From: Nitrospina sp.
Lineage (GTDB): Bacteria; Nitrospinota; Nitrospinia; Nitrospinales; VA-1
Assembly (NCBI GenBank): GCA_018647025.1
Contig: JABGTQ010000128.1
Location: 1 to 6,463, forward strand
Reading direction: 5' to 3'
DNA: 6,463 nucleotides
The notes beneath the pieces were generated by a model. That model made no database searches and was not told the DNA's origin. It worked only from the letters and a program-made list of their open reading frames with translations. Made by a program: the position numbers and the translations under genes. Shown piece by piece: positions 1-6,463 of this stretch; position 1 is the first letter of the stretch, and the number at the start of each line of letters is the position of its first letter.

Positions 1-618
1 CATTTCTGGACGTACGCCAGAAGTAGTGGTCGTTGCGATTTCTACTTCCTCTTCCATAGTAGGGTAGCTAACGTTTATGATAAACATGAAACGGTCAAGT
101 TGGGCTTCTGGTAAAGGGTAAGTGCCTTCATGTTCAATTGGATTTTGTGTCGCAAAAACTAGAAAAGGTTGATCTAGTTCGTAGGTGTTCCCGCCGACCG
201 TTACCTGTTGCTCCTGCATCGCTTGAAGAAGTGCGGCTTGCGTCTTTGGTGGGGTTCGGTTTATTTCATCGGCTAAAACAATATTTGAAAAGATCGGACC
301 TTTGATAAAGCGAAATTCTCTTTTGTTAGTAGTGTGGTCTTCATAAAGTATATCCGTCCCCGTAATATCTGAGGGCATCAGATCAGGGGTAAATTGAATT
401 CTACTAAAACTAAGGCTGAGTACTCTAGCTAGAGTTTTTACGATTAGAGTTTTTGCTAAACCAGGAACACCAACAAAAAGGCAATGTCCCTTACAAAAAA
501 GCGCTACCAATAAATTTTCTAGCACTTCGTCTTGACCTACGATTACTTTGCGAATTTCATTTGCTATTCTGTTTTTTGAGTCTACTAACTCTTGTGCTAG
601 TTCTAGGTTTTTAGTCAT
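1..618 (-). CDS. MoxR-family AAA+ ATPase (3' end of gene outside window)
   Basis: Cytoplasmic ATPase of the MoxR family, which generally acts as a chaperone-like activator of proteins encoded nearby, often von Willebrand A or DUF58 proteins. The window holds the first 206 codons, from ATG at 618-616, with no stop. Visible AAA+ elements are: the N-terminal [13 protein letters not shown] segment (residues 26-38); Walker A GVPGLAKT (50-57, Lys56); Walker B IVLADEIN (113-120, Asp117 and Glu118); sensor-1 region ATQNP (156-160, Asn159); and the conserved [14 protein letters not shown] stretch (164-177). The family is usually somewhat over 300 residues, so about 110-130 residues, mainly the helical lid with sensor 2, are missing. 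The start is secure: the previous in-frame stop is the peptidase's own TAA eight codons upstream, and no other canonical start lies between. The ribosome-binding site is weak (AGAGA, 5 bases before ATG). It is the third gene of the run after the DUF4175-like and peptidase genes. Family assignment is near certain; the substrate is unknown. Confidence 0.95.
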   Translation of the reverse strand, partial: MTKNLELAQELVDSKNRIANEIRKVIVGQDEVLENLLVALFCKGHCLFVGVPGLAKTLIVKTLARVLSLSFSRIQFTPDLMPSDITGTDILYEDHTTNKREFRFIKGPIFSNIVLADEINRTPPKTQAALLQAMQEQQVTVGGNTYELDQPFLVFATQNPIEHEGTYPLPEAQLDRFMFIINVSYPTMEEEVEIATTTTSGVRPEM

Positions 619-642
619 TCTAATCTCTAATAGAAAGTATGA

Positions 643-2211
643 TTAATGGTTTATATATCCAAAAAGCTTAGTTTGTAATTCTTTTTCTTTTTTTAAATTG
701 AGTTTCTGATAAATCTTCATTAGTCGCGTATGAACAAAAGGATTAAATGGATTAACCTGGATAGCCCGTTGATAAAAGGTAAGAGACTTTTTTATATTAT
801 TTTTGTCAAAATGTAATCCGCCCATATTAGCTAGTGTAGAATGAAACATGGGGTAATAATTTAAACTTCTATTTAGAATAACCTCGGCCTTCTTATATTC
901 CTTAGTAATGAGGTGAGCCTTGGCTAACTTGTTATGGAGTATGGGGGAGAATATTTTTGATTGGTCGATTGCACGCTGATATTCGATAAGAGCTGCTTTG
1001 TGAAAACTTCGTGATTGTAAAATGTCTCCTAGAAATGTTAAGTCGCGACTTTTTTGATCATCGATCTCACGGTATTCTTTGTTGGATTCCTCAGACATAC
1101 GGTCTACTTTAAAATGGACCCCAGGAGGTTTGAGCCCTGGGATAGTTTTAAGTTTTTTTTGTTTTACGAAGTGTTTCCATTTTTTTTGAAATATAGCTAG
1201 GCTCATTCCTAAGGTGTCAGACATCACCAAGTCAAACGGTTCTTTTTTAGCCAATCTTTCGAGAAGAGTTGAAATCACTTTACTCCCATGGGCTTGGGTA
1301 AGGTATTCAATCATTGTAGAAACTTCAGCATATGCGAGCTGTACGTCTTCGGCTGTTTTTAGCTTTGCCAACGAAGGCATCATATCCTCTAATGCTATTA
1401 GATAGTTTTTTTTCAGTCCTCCCGCAAGCATTGTTTCCATGATAGGTGTTAGATATATATCGTTGTTTCTCCAGCGAGTCTCGAAGTATTTTGCAATTCC
1501 CTCATGCATCCATAAAGGCAAGTTGTTACGGCTTTTTTTGGTGAGTATGTAGTGGCTGTATTCGTGGCTCAAGGTGTCCATCCAATTATAGCCCCGTACC
1601 AAAGACCCTGGTGAGATCATCATAATTCGATTGTATTTACAGAGAGCCACTGTTCCGGAGGTGGTGATGTTATCAAGAGTTAATGGAGAGATTCTGGAAA
1701 AGGATTCTCTGTCAGGGTAGAACTCAACCAAGACTTTTTCTTTTGGATAGTAGTTAAAGATTTCTCCTAGAGTCTTATATGATTTTTCCAGAACTTCAGT
1801 TGCATAGTGAACTAATATTTCATCAGGCCCTTTTTTGTATCGATAGATAAAATGTTCTGATTCACTGGATGTAAATAGTTTTGTTTCCTCGAAGGTATTG
1901 TTGACAAGACTCTTGAATTCGCGAACTTCACTGTGGTTGCCAGTTACTTGATTTAGTATTTTAGCAGCCAGTTCATGATGCCCTTTTAAAAACTCCACAC
2001 GTGCTTTGAGAAAATAGACATCTCCTGATTTAGGATGTTTTTTAAGTAAAGAATCTGTGAATTGCTCTGCTGCCTCAACATCCCAGTCATCTATTAGCTT
2101 ATGCCCCGCATATACATCTTTTGGAGGAAGTTCAACCGCCGAGGTGATAGACGAAAAAACTAGAGTCAAAACAACTAGACAGATGTTTATAACCCGCAAA
2201 ATATATTTCAT
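643..2211 (-). CDS. Secreted metallopeptidase (peptidase MA-like, HExxH) with TPR repeats
   Basis: Predicted periplasmic zinc metallopeptidase. A Sec signal peptide is clear: basic start MKYILR, hydrophobic core at about residues 8-20, likely cleavage after TSA (Ala25). Residues 31-97 look like one or two degenerate TPR hairpins. The catalytic domain spans about 110-350: HEYSH at 216-220 (His216, Glu217, His220), followed by LPLWMHEGIAKYFE at 231-244, where Glu237 is the likely third zinc ligand. This pairing is the hallmark of the peptidase MA-like superfamily. Residues 388-510 form three to four TPRs; two of them carry the same YQRAI helix (411-415 and 480-484), and NP/YP turn residues recur at about 34-residue spacing. 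The active-site residues are intact, so it is probably catalytic, although TPR-fused members could also act as adaptors. Its ATG overlaps the upstream stop as ATGA, with AAGGA nine bases upstream, indicating translational coupling to the DUF4175-like gene. Substrate and exact role are unknown. Confidence 0.88.
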   Translation of the reverse strand: MKYILRVINICLVVLTLVFSSITSAVELPPKDVYAGHKLIDDWDVEAAEQFTDSLLKKHPKSGDVYFLKARVEFLKGHHELAAKILNQVTGNHSEVREFKSLVNNTFEETKLFTSSESEHFIYRYKKGPDEILVHYATEVLEKSYKTLGEIFNYYPKEKVLVEFYPDRESFSRISPLTLDNITTSGTVALCKYNRIMMISPGSLVRGYNWMDTLSHEYSHYILTKKSRNNLPLWMHEGIAKYFETRWRNNDIYLTPIMETMLAGGLKKNYLIALEDMMPSLAKLKTAEDVQLAYAEVSTMIEYLTQAHGSKVISTLLERLAKKEPFDLVMSDTLGMSLAIFQKKWKHFVKQKKLKTIPGLKPPGVHFKVDRMSEESNKEYREIDDQKSRDLTFLGDILQSRSFHKAALIEYQRAIDQSKIFSPILHNKLAKAHLITKEYKKAEVILNRSLNYYPMFHSTLANMGGLHFDKNNIKKSLTFYQRAIQVNPFNPFVHTRLMKIYQKLNLKKEKELQTKLFGYINH

Positions 2212-5200
2212 TGCACTAGGTCCTTATAGTATTCCATGATCATCCGTTCGTAATCTTTGGGAGCTTTTTTTTTCATTGCGTTTAATATTTCTTCCCGAAA
2301 TTCTTTAGGGGCTTTATATTGATTTTCATCTGGTAGTAGCACCCGTTCTTTTTGCATTCTTGAGGCACCCCCACGTCGAGAATCTGGACTGCTTCCTGTC
2401 CCAAGATTTCTGGAATTTTGCCGCTTTGCTTGGCTTGTTTCCCCATTAGAGTTTTTCATCTGGCTTAATAAGTCACGAGTTTTATTTAGGCCTTTGAGCG
2501 AAAGATTTTCAGATTTAATGCTTTCACTAATATTTTGCTCTCTAAGGTTTTTTTCCGCTTGTTTCATATGACGCTCAGTTTGTTTCATTCCTTGTGAAAG
2601 TTCAGAGGGTATCATTGGATTTTTTTCACCCAATTCACTAAAACTTTGAGATAGTTTTTGCGATTCTTTTCGTATCTCGTATTCCTGTTTTTCCATTTGT
2701 TTTAGTTCTTTTTTTTGCTCCATCGTAATCGATGAATTATAATTTTTTCTAATTGAACGTATCATCGATCCAATTTTTTTAGATATTGAGTTATTTATTT
2801 TTGAGACTTGAGTTAAATCACTTTCCAGTTTTTCAGCTATGTCATCTTGGAGATTAACTGAAGTACGTAATTTATATTGCCACCTTAAGATATCCGGATA
2901 AGTTTTTTTAAAAATATCTGCAAATTCATTAAGCTCCTGAAGTTTAGCTAGCTTATTCAGAGAGTCATATTTTTTTTGCAGTTGAGGAAGTGCTTCTTTG
3001 AAGCGTTGAGGCTCATTTACCTTCAGTGATTTCTTTTTTTCCGTTAGCTGAGATAGCTTCTTTCGCACTTCTTTAAGCTTTTTAAAATTTTCGTCTAGTT
3101 TTTTTGATTGGGAAGATTCGACCGTCGCTTGGCTCAATTGTTGAATCTCTCTATTTGCTTCGATTTCCTGATCTATAAGATTTTTCATTTGATCCATTGT
3201 TTTATGAGTAGCTAGAAACTTTTTATCTTCTTTAAAAATGTTACGGATCGAGTCTATGTCGCGTATGAGATCATTGAATAATTTATTTATTTGGCTTTCA
3301 AATATTTGTGATTGTTCTTGTCTGAGCTTCTCGTTCATCTGAGCAGTTGCTTCAGCCAAGTCTTGTTGTCTTTTTTGAAGTTGGTCCATTTTTTCGATGG
3401 CATTGTCAATTGTTTTGACAGTTTCACGATCAAGAAAACTTTCTTTTTCTGAGTCTGCACGGCGTATCTTGTTTGCAAGACGCTTAAGGTCCTCTTCCAT
3501 TTTTTTTAGCTCTTCCATAGCTTCTTTGAACTTCCCTTGGCTTATCATCTGTTCCATTTTTTTTAAGGCATCAGAAAGCTTCGCCATGTTCAATCTTTTA
3601 AACACGTTTGGATTTAAAAACTCATCGGGCATCGATTTTGTCTGGCGTGATAATTGATCCATTAATTTTTGTAGGACTTTTTGGATTTTATTTATTTTAT
3701 TTTTTAATTCTTTTGAGGTTTTAGAAGATTTATCGGGGCTAGGTTTCTCCAGGTCTTCCCGAAGAGCTTGGGTAAGATTATTTAGTTCTTCCTCTAGAGT
3801 TTTTGTTCTATTCAGTTTTTGCTGGTTGGTGATTTTAACTAAGAATAAAATATCTTTTTCGAGGTGTGCTGTCATTTGGTTGTTGACGGGGGAATATGGA
3901 GATGTTGCTTTTAGAGTTGCTTGGCTAGGTTTTTGTATTTGGCTTTGAAGGTCACTTAGAGCTTTTATCTGGCTTTTTCGAATTTGTGATAATCCCCTTG
4001 TGATGTTTTTGAGTAAATCTAAATAATGTTGAGGAAATTGATCAATTGTTTTCCCTTGATCGTGAATTCTTTGGGTAAGGCGTACTATTTTGATTAGCTC
4101 ATCAATATTGATCGTTAATAATTGTTTCCAGCCAATGAGGTTGTTTGGTTGATTTTTAAGAGAAGCTCCTTTTACTAGTCCTGTGGCTAGAAGAGTAATC
4201 ATTCTTTCAGTAAGTTCTTCTTGCATCTCAACAAGGTTTTCCATCTCTTGTTCTGAGTCAAAGATTTTGAAACTGTAAGTCTCAGACTGTCCTTTATTGG
4301 GACCAAAAATATTATCATTATCATTTATCTCTAGATAGTAGCTAACCTCATCACCTGGGTTTATAGCTATTTGCGCAAGAGACCACTTGTAATTGCCCTT
4401 AGTCTCTTTATCTTGATTTTTGTATTTTTTTACCAAGGTCCGATTTGTTTTGCTATTTATGGAAAATACTAAATTCACGGCACTGATACCAAAGTCATCA
4501 GTTCCCTCATAAAATAATTGCACTTTATCGGTATTAAAATATACAGGTTTAGGATTAGCCAAAAACAAAACAATATTAGGAGATTGGTCCTTGGCAAGTG
4601 TTACCGGATATTTTTTCGGGATTAGGCGCTCTTCACCCAAGGGGTCCTTGATTTTGAATTGGTAAAATCCTTTTTCTTTAACTAAAAGACTTGAATTAAA
4701 GGAGGTGTTGTTTTCTTTTTTCATAGCAAGGATATCTTGCTCGCTAAAGATTAGGTTGGCACTCATTACCGGGCTATTAGTTTTAGCCGATATGATAGCC
4801 TCAGTCCCTGGTAGAACATGGATTGATCCGTCGGCAGGTTTTATGAATTCCGGGTTTTTTCCAGTATAAGATGGAAAATGAAAGCTTAGGCCTAGAGACT
4901 CAATTGAGTAATTTATATTACTTAGTGAAGGGTTTTTTTGATTTTTGTTACTTATTTTCTCTTGTGAAGCTTGAGCTAATTTTTCTGGAGTGGTCCAACG
5001 CTCATATCCCTTTGTAAGGAGTTCGGGAATGAAAATCGTTATTAGTAGTAGGGACCCTAATACACCTAAAAATAAGTTTCGGCTGAAAATGACCCTGTTT
5101 TGGTTGATTACTGAAGATGGGTCAATTTTGTCTAGTTCTTTACGGGTCCTTTTCTGTAATTCCTCAATTAAGTCTAGAGAAACAGCGTTTTTAAAATGCG

Positions 5201-5543
5201 AATCATTGAGATGCGGACTTAACTGGCTGGAGTTTATGAGAGAGTTGTTTATTTCTGGAAAATTTGATTCTGTCAGTAACGCGGCATCATCATTAGAAAA
5301 CGGTGTGGTTAAGGTTTTAATAAAATAATTATAAATTATATAGGCTAACCCTATACAAAAAATTACTACTGTTGGAAAAGCCCATTCAATAATTGGTTTA
5401 TAGCTTAATACGGCCAGACAAGCTAAAAGGTAGAAACTGGCAATATATGTTAGGACAATATAAGTTCCGTGGAGAATATAGGAATATAAACGTAGCCGTC
5501 TTATCCTATGTAAAAAATCTGAGATGGTCGCTTGAGGTTCCAT
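2208..5543 (-). CDS. DUF4175-like membrane protein with large periplasmic coiled coil
   Basis: A 1111-residue envelope protein of unknown function, recognised as DUF4175-like by its architecture. Predicted membrane helices lie at about 26-47, 53-75 and 157-174. The basic N-terminus (RIRRLRLY, 13-20) and the charged 76-156 loop suggest both are cytoplasmic, placing everything after 175 in the periplasm. Residues 218-320 form a beta domain beginning FPSYTGKNPEF. Residues 320-428 form a second beta region with the family-like signatures GTDDFGISAVNLVF (347-360) and PGDEVSYYLEINDNDNIFGP (396-415). Residues 430-1030 are almost wholly charged, Gln/Lys/Glu-rich helix with coiled-coil character, including a TPR-like hairpin, GKFKEAMEELKKMEEDLKRL (670-689). 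A Gly/Ser/Arg-rich linker (1031-1064) leads to a compact conserved-looking tail, LLPDENQYKAPKEFREEI (1069-1086), ending YYKDLVQ. The ATG is the only canonical start after an in-frame TAG 13 codons upstream, although no good ribosome-binding site precedes it. It heads the run with the peptidase and MoxR. Family call fairly sure; function unknown. Confidence 0.82.
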   Translation of the reverse strand: MEPQATISDFLHRIRRLRLYSYILHGTYIVLTYIASFYLLACLAVLSYKPIIEWAFPTVVIFCIGLAYIIYNYFIKTLTTPFSNDDAALLTESNFPEINNSLINSSQLSPHLNDSHFKNAVSLDLIEELQKRTRKELDKIDPSSVINQNRVIFSRNLFLGVLGSLLLITIFIPELLTKGYERWTTPEKLAQASQEKISNKNQKNPSLSNINYSIESLGLSFHFPSYTGKNPEFIKPADGSIHVLPGTEAIISAKTNSPVMSANLIFSEQDILAMKKENNTSFNSSLLVKEKGFYQFKIKDPLGEERLIPKKYPVTLAKDQSPNIVLFLANPKPVYFNTDKVQLFYEGTDDFGISAVNLVFSINSKTNRTLVKKYKNQDKETKGNYKWSLAQIAINPGDEVSYYLEINDNDNIFGPNKGQSETYSFKIFDSEQEMENLVEMQEELTERMITLLATGLVKGASLKNQPNNLIGWKQLLTINIDELIKIVRLTQRIHDQGKTIDQFPQHYLDLLKNITRGLSQIRKSQIKALSDLQSQIQKPSQATLKATSPYSPVNNQMTAHLEKDILFLVKITNQQKLNRTKTLEEELNNLTQALREDLEKPSPDKSSKTSKELKNKINKIQKVLQKLMDQLSRQTKSMPDEFLNPNVFKRLNMAKLSDALKKMEQMISQGKFKEAMEELKKMEEDLKRLANKIRRADSEKESFLDRETVKTIDNAIEKMDQLQKRQQDLAEATAQMNEKLRQEQSQIFESQINKLFNDLIRDIDSIRNIFKEDKKFLATHKTMDQMKNLIDQEIEANREIQQLSQATVESSQSKKLDENFKKLKEVRKKLSQLTEKKKSLKVNEPQRFKEALPQLQKKYDSLNKLAKLQELNEFADIFKKTYPDILRWQYKLRTSVNLQDDIAEKLESDLTQVSKINNSISKKIGSMIRSIRKNYNSSITMEQKKELKQMEKQEYEIRKESQKLSQSFSELGEKNPMIPSELSQGMKQTERHMKQAEKNLREQNISESIKSENLSLKGLNKTRDLLSQMKNSNGETSQAKRQNSRNLGTGSSPDSRRGGASRMQKERVLLPDENQYKAPKEFREEILNAMKKKAPKDYERMIMEYYKDLVQ
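2221..2225 (-). promoter_or_regulatory. Ribosome-binding site of the peptidase gene, inside the preceding gene
   Basis: The minus strand reads AAGGA, ending nine bases before the peptidase ATG at 2211. It lies within the last codons of the DUF4175-like gene. With the ATGA stop/start overlap at 2208-2211, this supports re-initiation by ribosomes finishing the upstream gene, and so matched production of the two proteins. Confidence 0.6.
2265..2273 (-). repeat. A9 homopolymer in the coding strand of the DUF4175-like gene
   Basis: Nine consecutive A residues in the mRNA encode Lys1091-Lys1093, 18 codons before the end of the protein. It is the longest homopolymer noticed; runs of eight occur elsewhere, for example at 1153-1160 in the peptidase gene. 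The reading frame is intact as sequenced. Tracts of this length can allow RNA polymerase slippage, but frequent AAA lysine codons in AT-rich DNA explain it equally well. Confidence 0.6.
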
Positions 5544-5586
5544 GATTGTAAACTTATGAAAGCAGGTCAGCGCGAAGTTCTACTGT

Positions 5587-5615
5587 ATTTTCTTTCGCTT
5601 GAAAGTAAGTGACAA
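5587..5615 (-). promoter_or_regulatory. Candidate sigma-70-type promoter for the DUF4175-peptidase-MoxR run
   Basis: In the 90-base gap after the slipin, the minus strand reads TTGTCA (5615-5610; five of six matches to TTGACA), a 17-base spacer, then GAAAAT (5592-5587; four of six matches to TATAAT). Transcription would begin near 5580, giving a leader of about 37 bases before the ATG at 5543. No rho-independent terminator with a T-run is seen between the genes, so read-through from the slipin is also possible. The -10 element is weak, and hexamers like these are common by chance in AT-rich DNA. Confidence 0.35.
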
Positions 5616-5633
5616 GTTAAAGCTTAGCGCATT

Positions 5634-6401
5634 TTAATCATCATGACTTTTATTCTCAGGTTTTCTCTGTTTATAGAACCCCTCAAACATTTCCATGGGC
5701 AGTGGAAAGAAGGTAGTTGTATTTCGATCATTCGAGATATCTAAAATTGTTTGCAGAAACCTTAATTGTAATGCAGGCGGGTGCTGTCCTATTGTGTCGG
5801 CTGCTTGGCCAAGCTTTTCCGCTGCTTCAAATTCACCTTTAGCATTGATTACTTTGGCACGTCGTTCCCTCTCAGCCTCAGCTTGTTTGGCAAGCGCTCT
5901 TTGCATTTCTTGAGGTAGATCAACATTTTTAACCTCAACATTAGCAACTTTAACTCCCCATGGTTCAGTTTGTTCGTCTATTACTTTTTGTAACTGGGAG
6001 TTGATTTCGTCTCGTTTAGATAAAAGATCATCTAGTTGACTCTGCCCTAGAATACTTCGCAGTGTAGTTTGTGATAACTGCGATGTGGCGTAAAGATAAT
6101 CTTCTACTTTTATTACGGCCTTTTGAGGGTCCATTACTCGAAAGTATAGAACTGCATTAACTTTAACTGTCACATTATCTCGAGTAATAATATCTTGCGG
6201 GGGGACGTCCATTGCTACTGTGCGTAAACTTACTTTGACCATTTTTTGGATTCCAGGAATAACGATGATGAGTCCAGGACCCTTCTCCTTCCAGTATCTA
6301 CCCAGCATGAAAATAACTCCACGTTCATATTCTCTAAGAACATTAAACGCGCTAAAAAAAAGGAAACCAATTAGTATTAAAATAATTATGGTCGCGTCCA
6401 T
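5634..6401 (-). CDS. Slipin-family (stomatin/prohibitin/SPFH) membrane protein
   Basis: Complete 255-residue slipin, a bacterial stomatin homologue expected to oligomerise on the inner membrane and organise membrane microdomains or regulate membrane proteases. An N-terminal hydrophobic anchor covers residues 4-19, followed by the typical [13 protein letters not shown] (23-35). The SPFH domain then shows [20 protein letters not shown] (41-60), [20 protein letters not shown] (66-85) and [17 protein letters not shown] (104-120). A charged helical region, [20 protein letters not shown] (174-193), and the near-terminal FFPLPMEMF (231-239) are also characteristic. Length matches the family. The ATG follows a near-perfect Shine-Dalgarno sequence, GGAGG, six bases upstream, which fixes the start. 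Slipins are often paired with an NfeD-type membrane protein; none lies downstream here, and only 62 bases upstream are visible, so a partner could precede it. It is separated by 90 bases from the next gene, so co-transcription is possible but not required. Confidence 0.95.
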   Translation of the reverse strand: MDATIIILILIGFLFFSAFNVLREYERGVIFMLGRYWKEKGPGLIIVIPGIQKMVKVSLRTVAMDVPPQDIITRDNVTVKVNAVLYFRVMDPQKAVIKVEDYLYATSQLSQTTLRSILGQSQLDDLLSKRDEINSQLQKVIDEQTEPWGVKVANVEVKNVDLPQEMQRALAKQAEAERERRAKVINAKGEFEAAEKLGQAADTIGQHPPALQLRFLQTILDISNDRNTTTFFPLPMEMFEGFYKQRKPENKSHDD

Positions 6402-6463
6402 TTACCACCTCCGGCATAGTTTTTATATTTTTAATGTTAACAGTTTTTCCTTATTATGAAATA
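6402..6463 (-). other. Leader upstream of the slipin, no complete gene visible
   Basis: Apart from the ribosome-binding site, this stretch is very AT-rich. All three minus-strand frames contain a stop, so at most the last few codons of an upstream gene could lie here, and none is recognisable. TAACAT and TATAAA hexamers occur but lack a convincing -35 partner, so no promoter is called. Confidence 0.5.
6405..6412 (-). promoter_or_regulatory. Strong Shine-Dalgarno site of the slipin gene
   Basis: Read on the minus strand the bases are GGAGGTGG, with the GGAGG core ending six bases before the ATG at 6401. This is by far the best ribosome-binding site in the window and suggests high translation of the slipin. 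The three other genes have only weak or partial sites. Confidence 0.85.

Noticed and set aside
1120..1141. Inverted repeat CCCAGG ... CCTGGG with a 10-base loop
   Set aside because: It sits inside the peptidase coding sequence, over the Ile-Pro-Gly and Pro-Pro-Gly codons near residue 360, and has no following T-run. Codon content explains it better than a terminator or operator.
1214..1405. Plus-strand open frame inside the peptidase gene
   Set aside because: It lies wholly opposite a well-supported gene, has no recognisable motif, and is explained as an antisense shadow. The same applies to plus-strand frames at 2057-2239, 3397-3657, 4990-5328, 5695-5913 and 6220-6459.
3481..3575. Near-repeated DNA with two 'tcttccatttttttt'-like stretches
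   Set aside because: It encodes similar Lys-Lys-Met-Glu helices in the coiled-coil region of the large protein, so the resemblance comes from protein composition rather than a DNA repeat element.
5592..5605. Small hairpin CTTTC-GCTT-GAAAG between the slipin and the DUF4175-like gene
   Set aside because: The stem is only five mostly A/T pairs and is followed on the minus strand by AAAATACAG rather than a T-run, so it does not qualify as a rho-independent terminator.
6421..6463. TAACAT and TATAAA as possible -10 boxes for the slipin
   Set aside because: At normal spacing the upstream hexamers match TTGACA poorly (three of six or fewer), and the stretch is so AT-rich that such boxes are expected by chance.

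Overview
The window is an AT-rich, gene-dense bacterial segment in which every supported gene lies on the minus strand. A slipin, a DUF4175-type inner-membrane protein with a long exported coiled coil, and a Sec-exported metallopeptidase all point to a Gram-negative (diderm) organism. The low G+C, Lys/Asn/Ser-rich proteins and gene set fit a deltaproteobacterium-like or related marine lineage, but that placement is a guess. No tRNA, rRNA, mobile element or CRISPR array is visible.

Layout in the direction of transcription (high to low coordinates). A 62-base leader (6402-6463) holds a very strong ribosome-binding site for a complete SPFH/slipin membrane protein (5634-6401). A 90-base gap (5544-5633) follows, with a plausible sigma-70-type promoter. 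Next come three tightly packed genes: a 1111-residue DUF4175-like protein (2208-5543), a 522-residue secreted gluzincin-type metallopeptidase with TPR repeats (643-2211, overlapping its upstream neighbour by the four bases ATGA), and, 24 bases later, a MoxR-family AAA+ ATPase (1-618) that runs off the window before its C-terminal lid domain.

How the genes may work together (inference). The DUF4175-like protein has three predicted membrane segments. Its short N-terminus and an ~80-residue loop would be cytoplasmic, while more than 900 residues of beta-sandwich and coiled coil would be periplasmic. The peptidase carries a signal peptide and so shares that compartment. MoxR is cytoplasmic and is from a family that typically remodels or activates partner proteins encoded beside it. 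The trio therefore looks like a trans-envelope module: a cytoplasmic ATPase, a membrane-spanning coiled-coil scaffold, and a periplasmic protease or peptidase-fold adaptor. The usual MoxR partners (DUF58 and VWA/BatA proteins) would be expected beyond position 1. The slipin is a separate or loosely linked membrane-organising gene.
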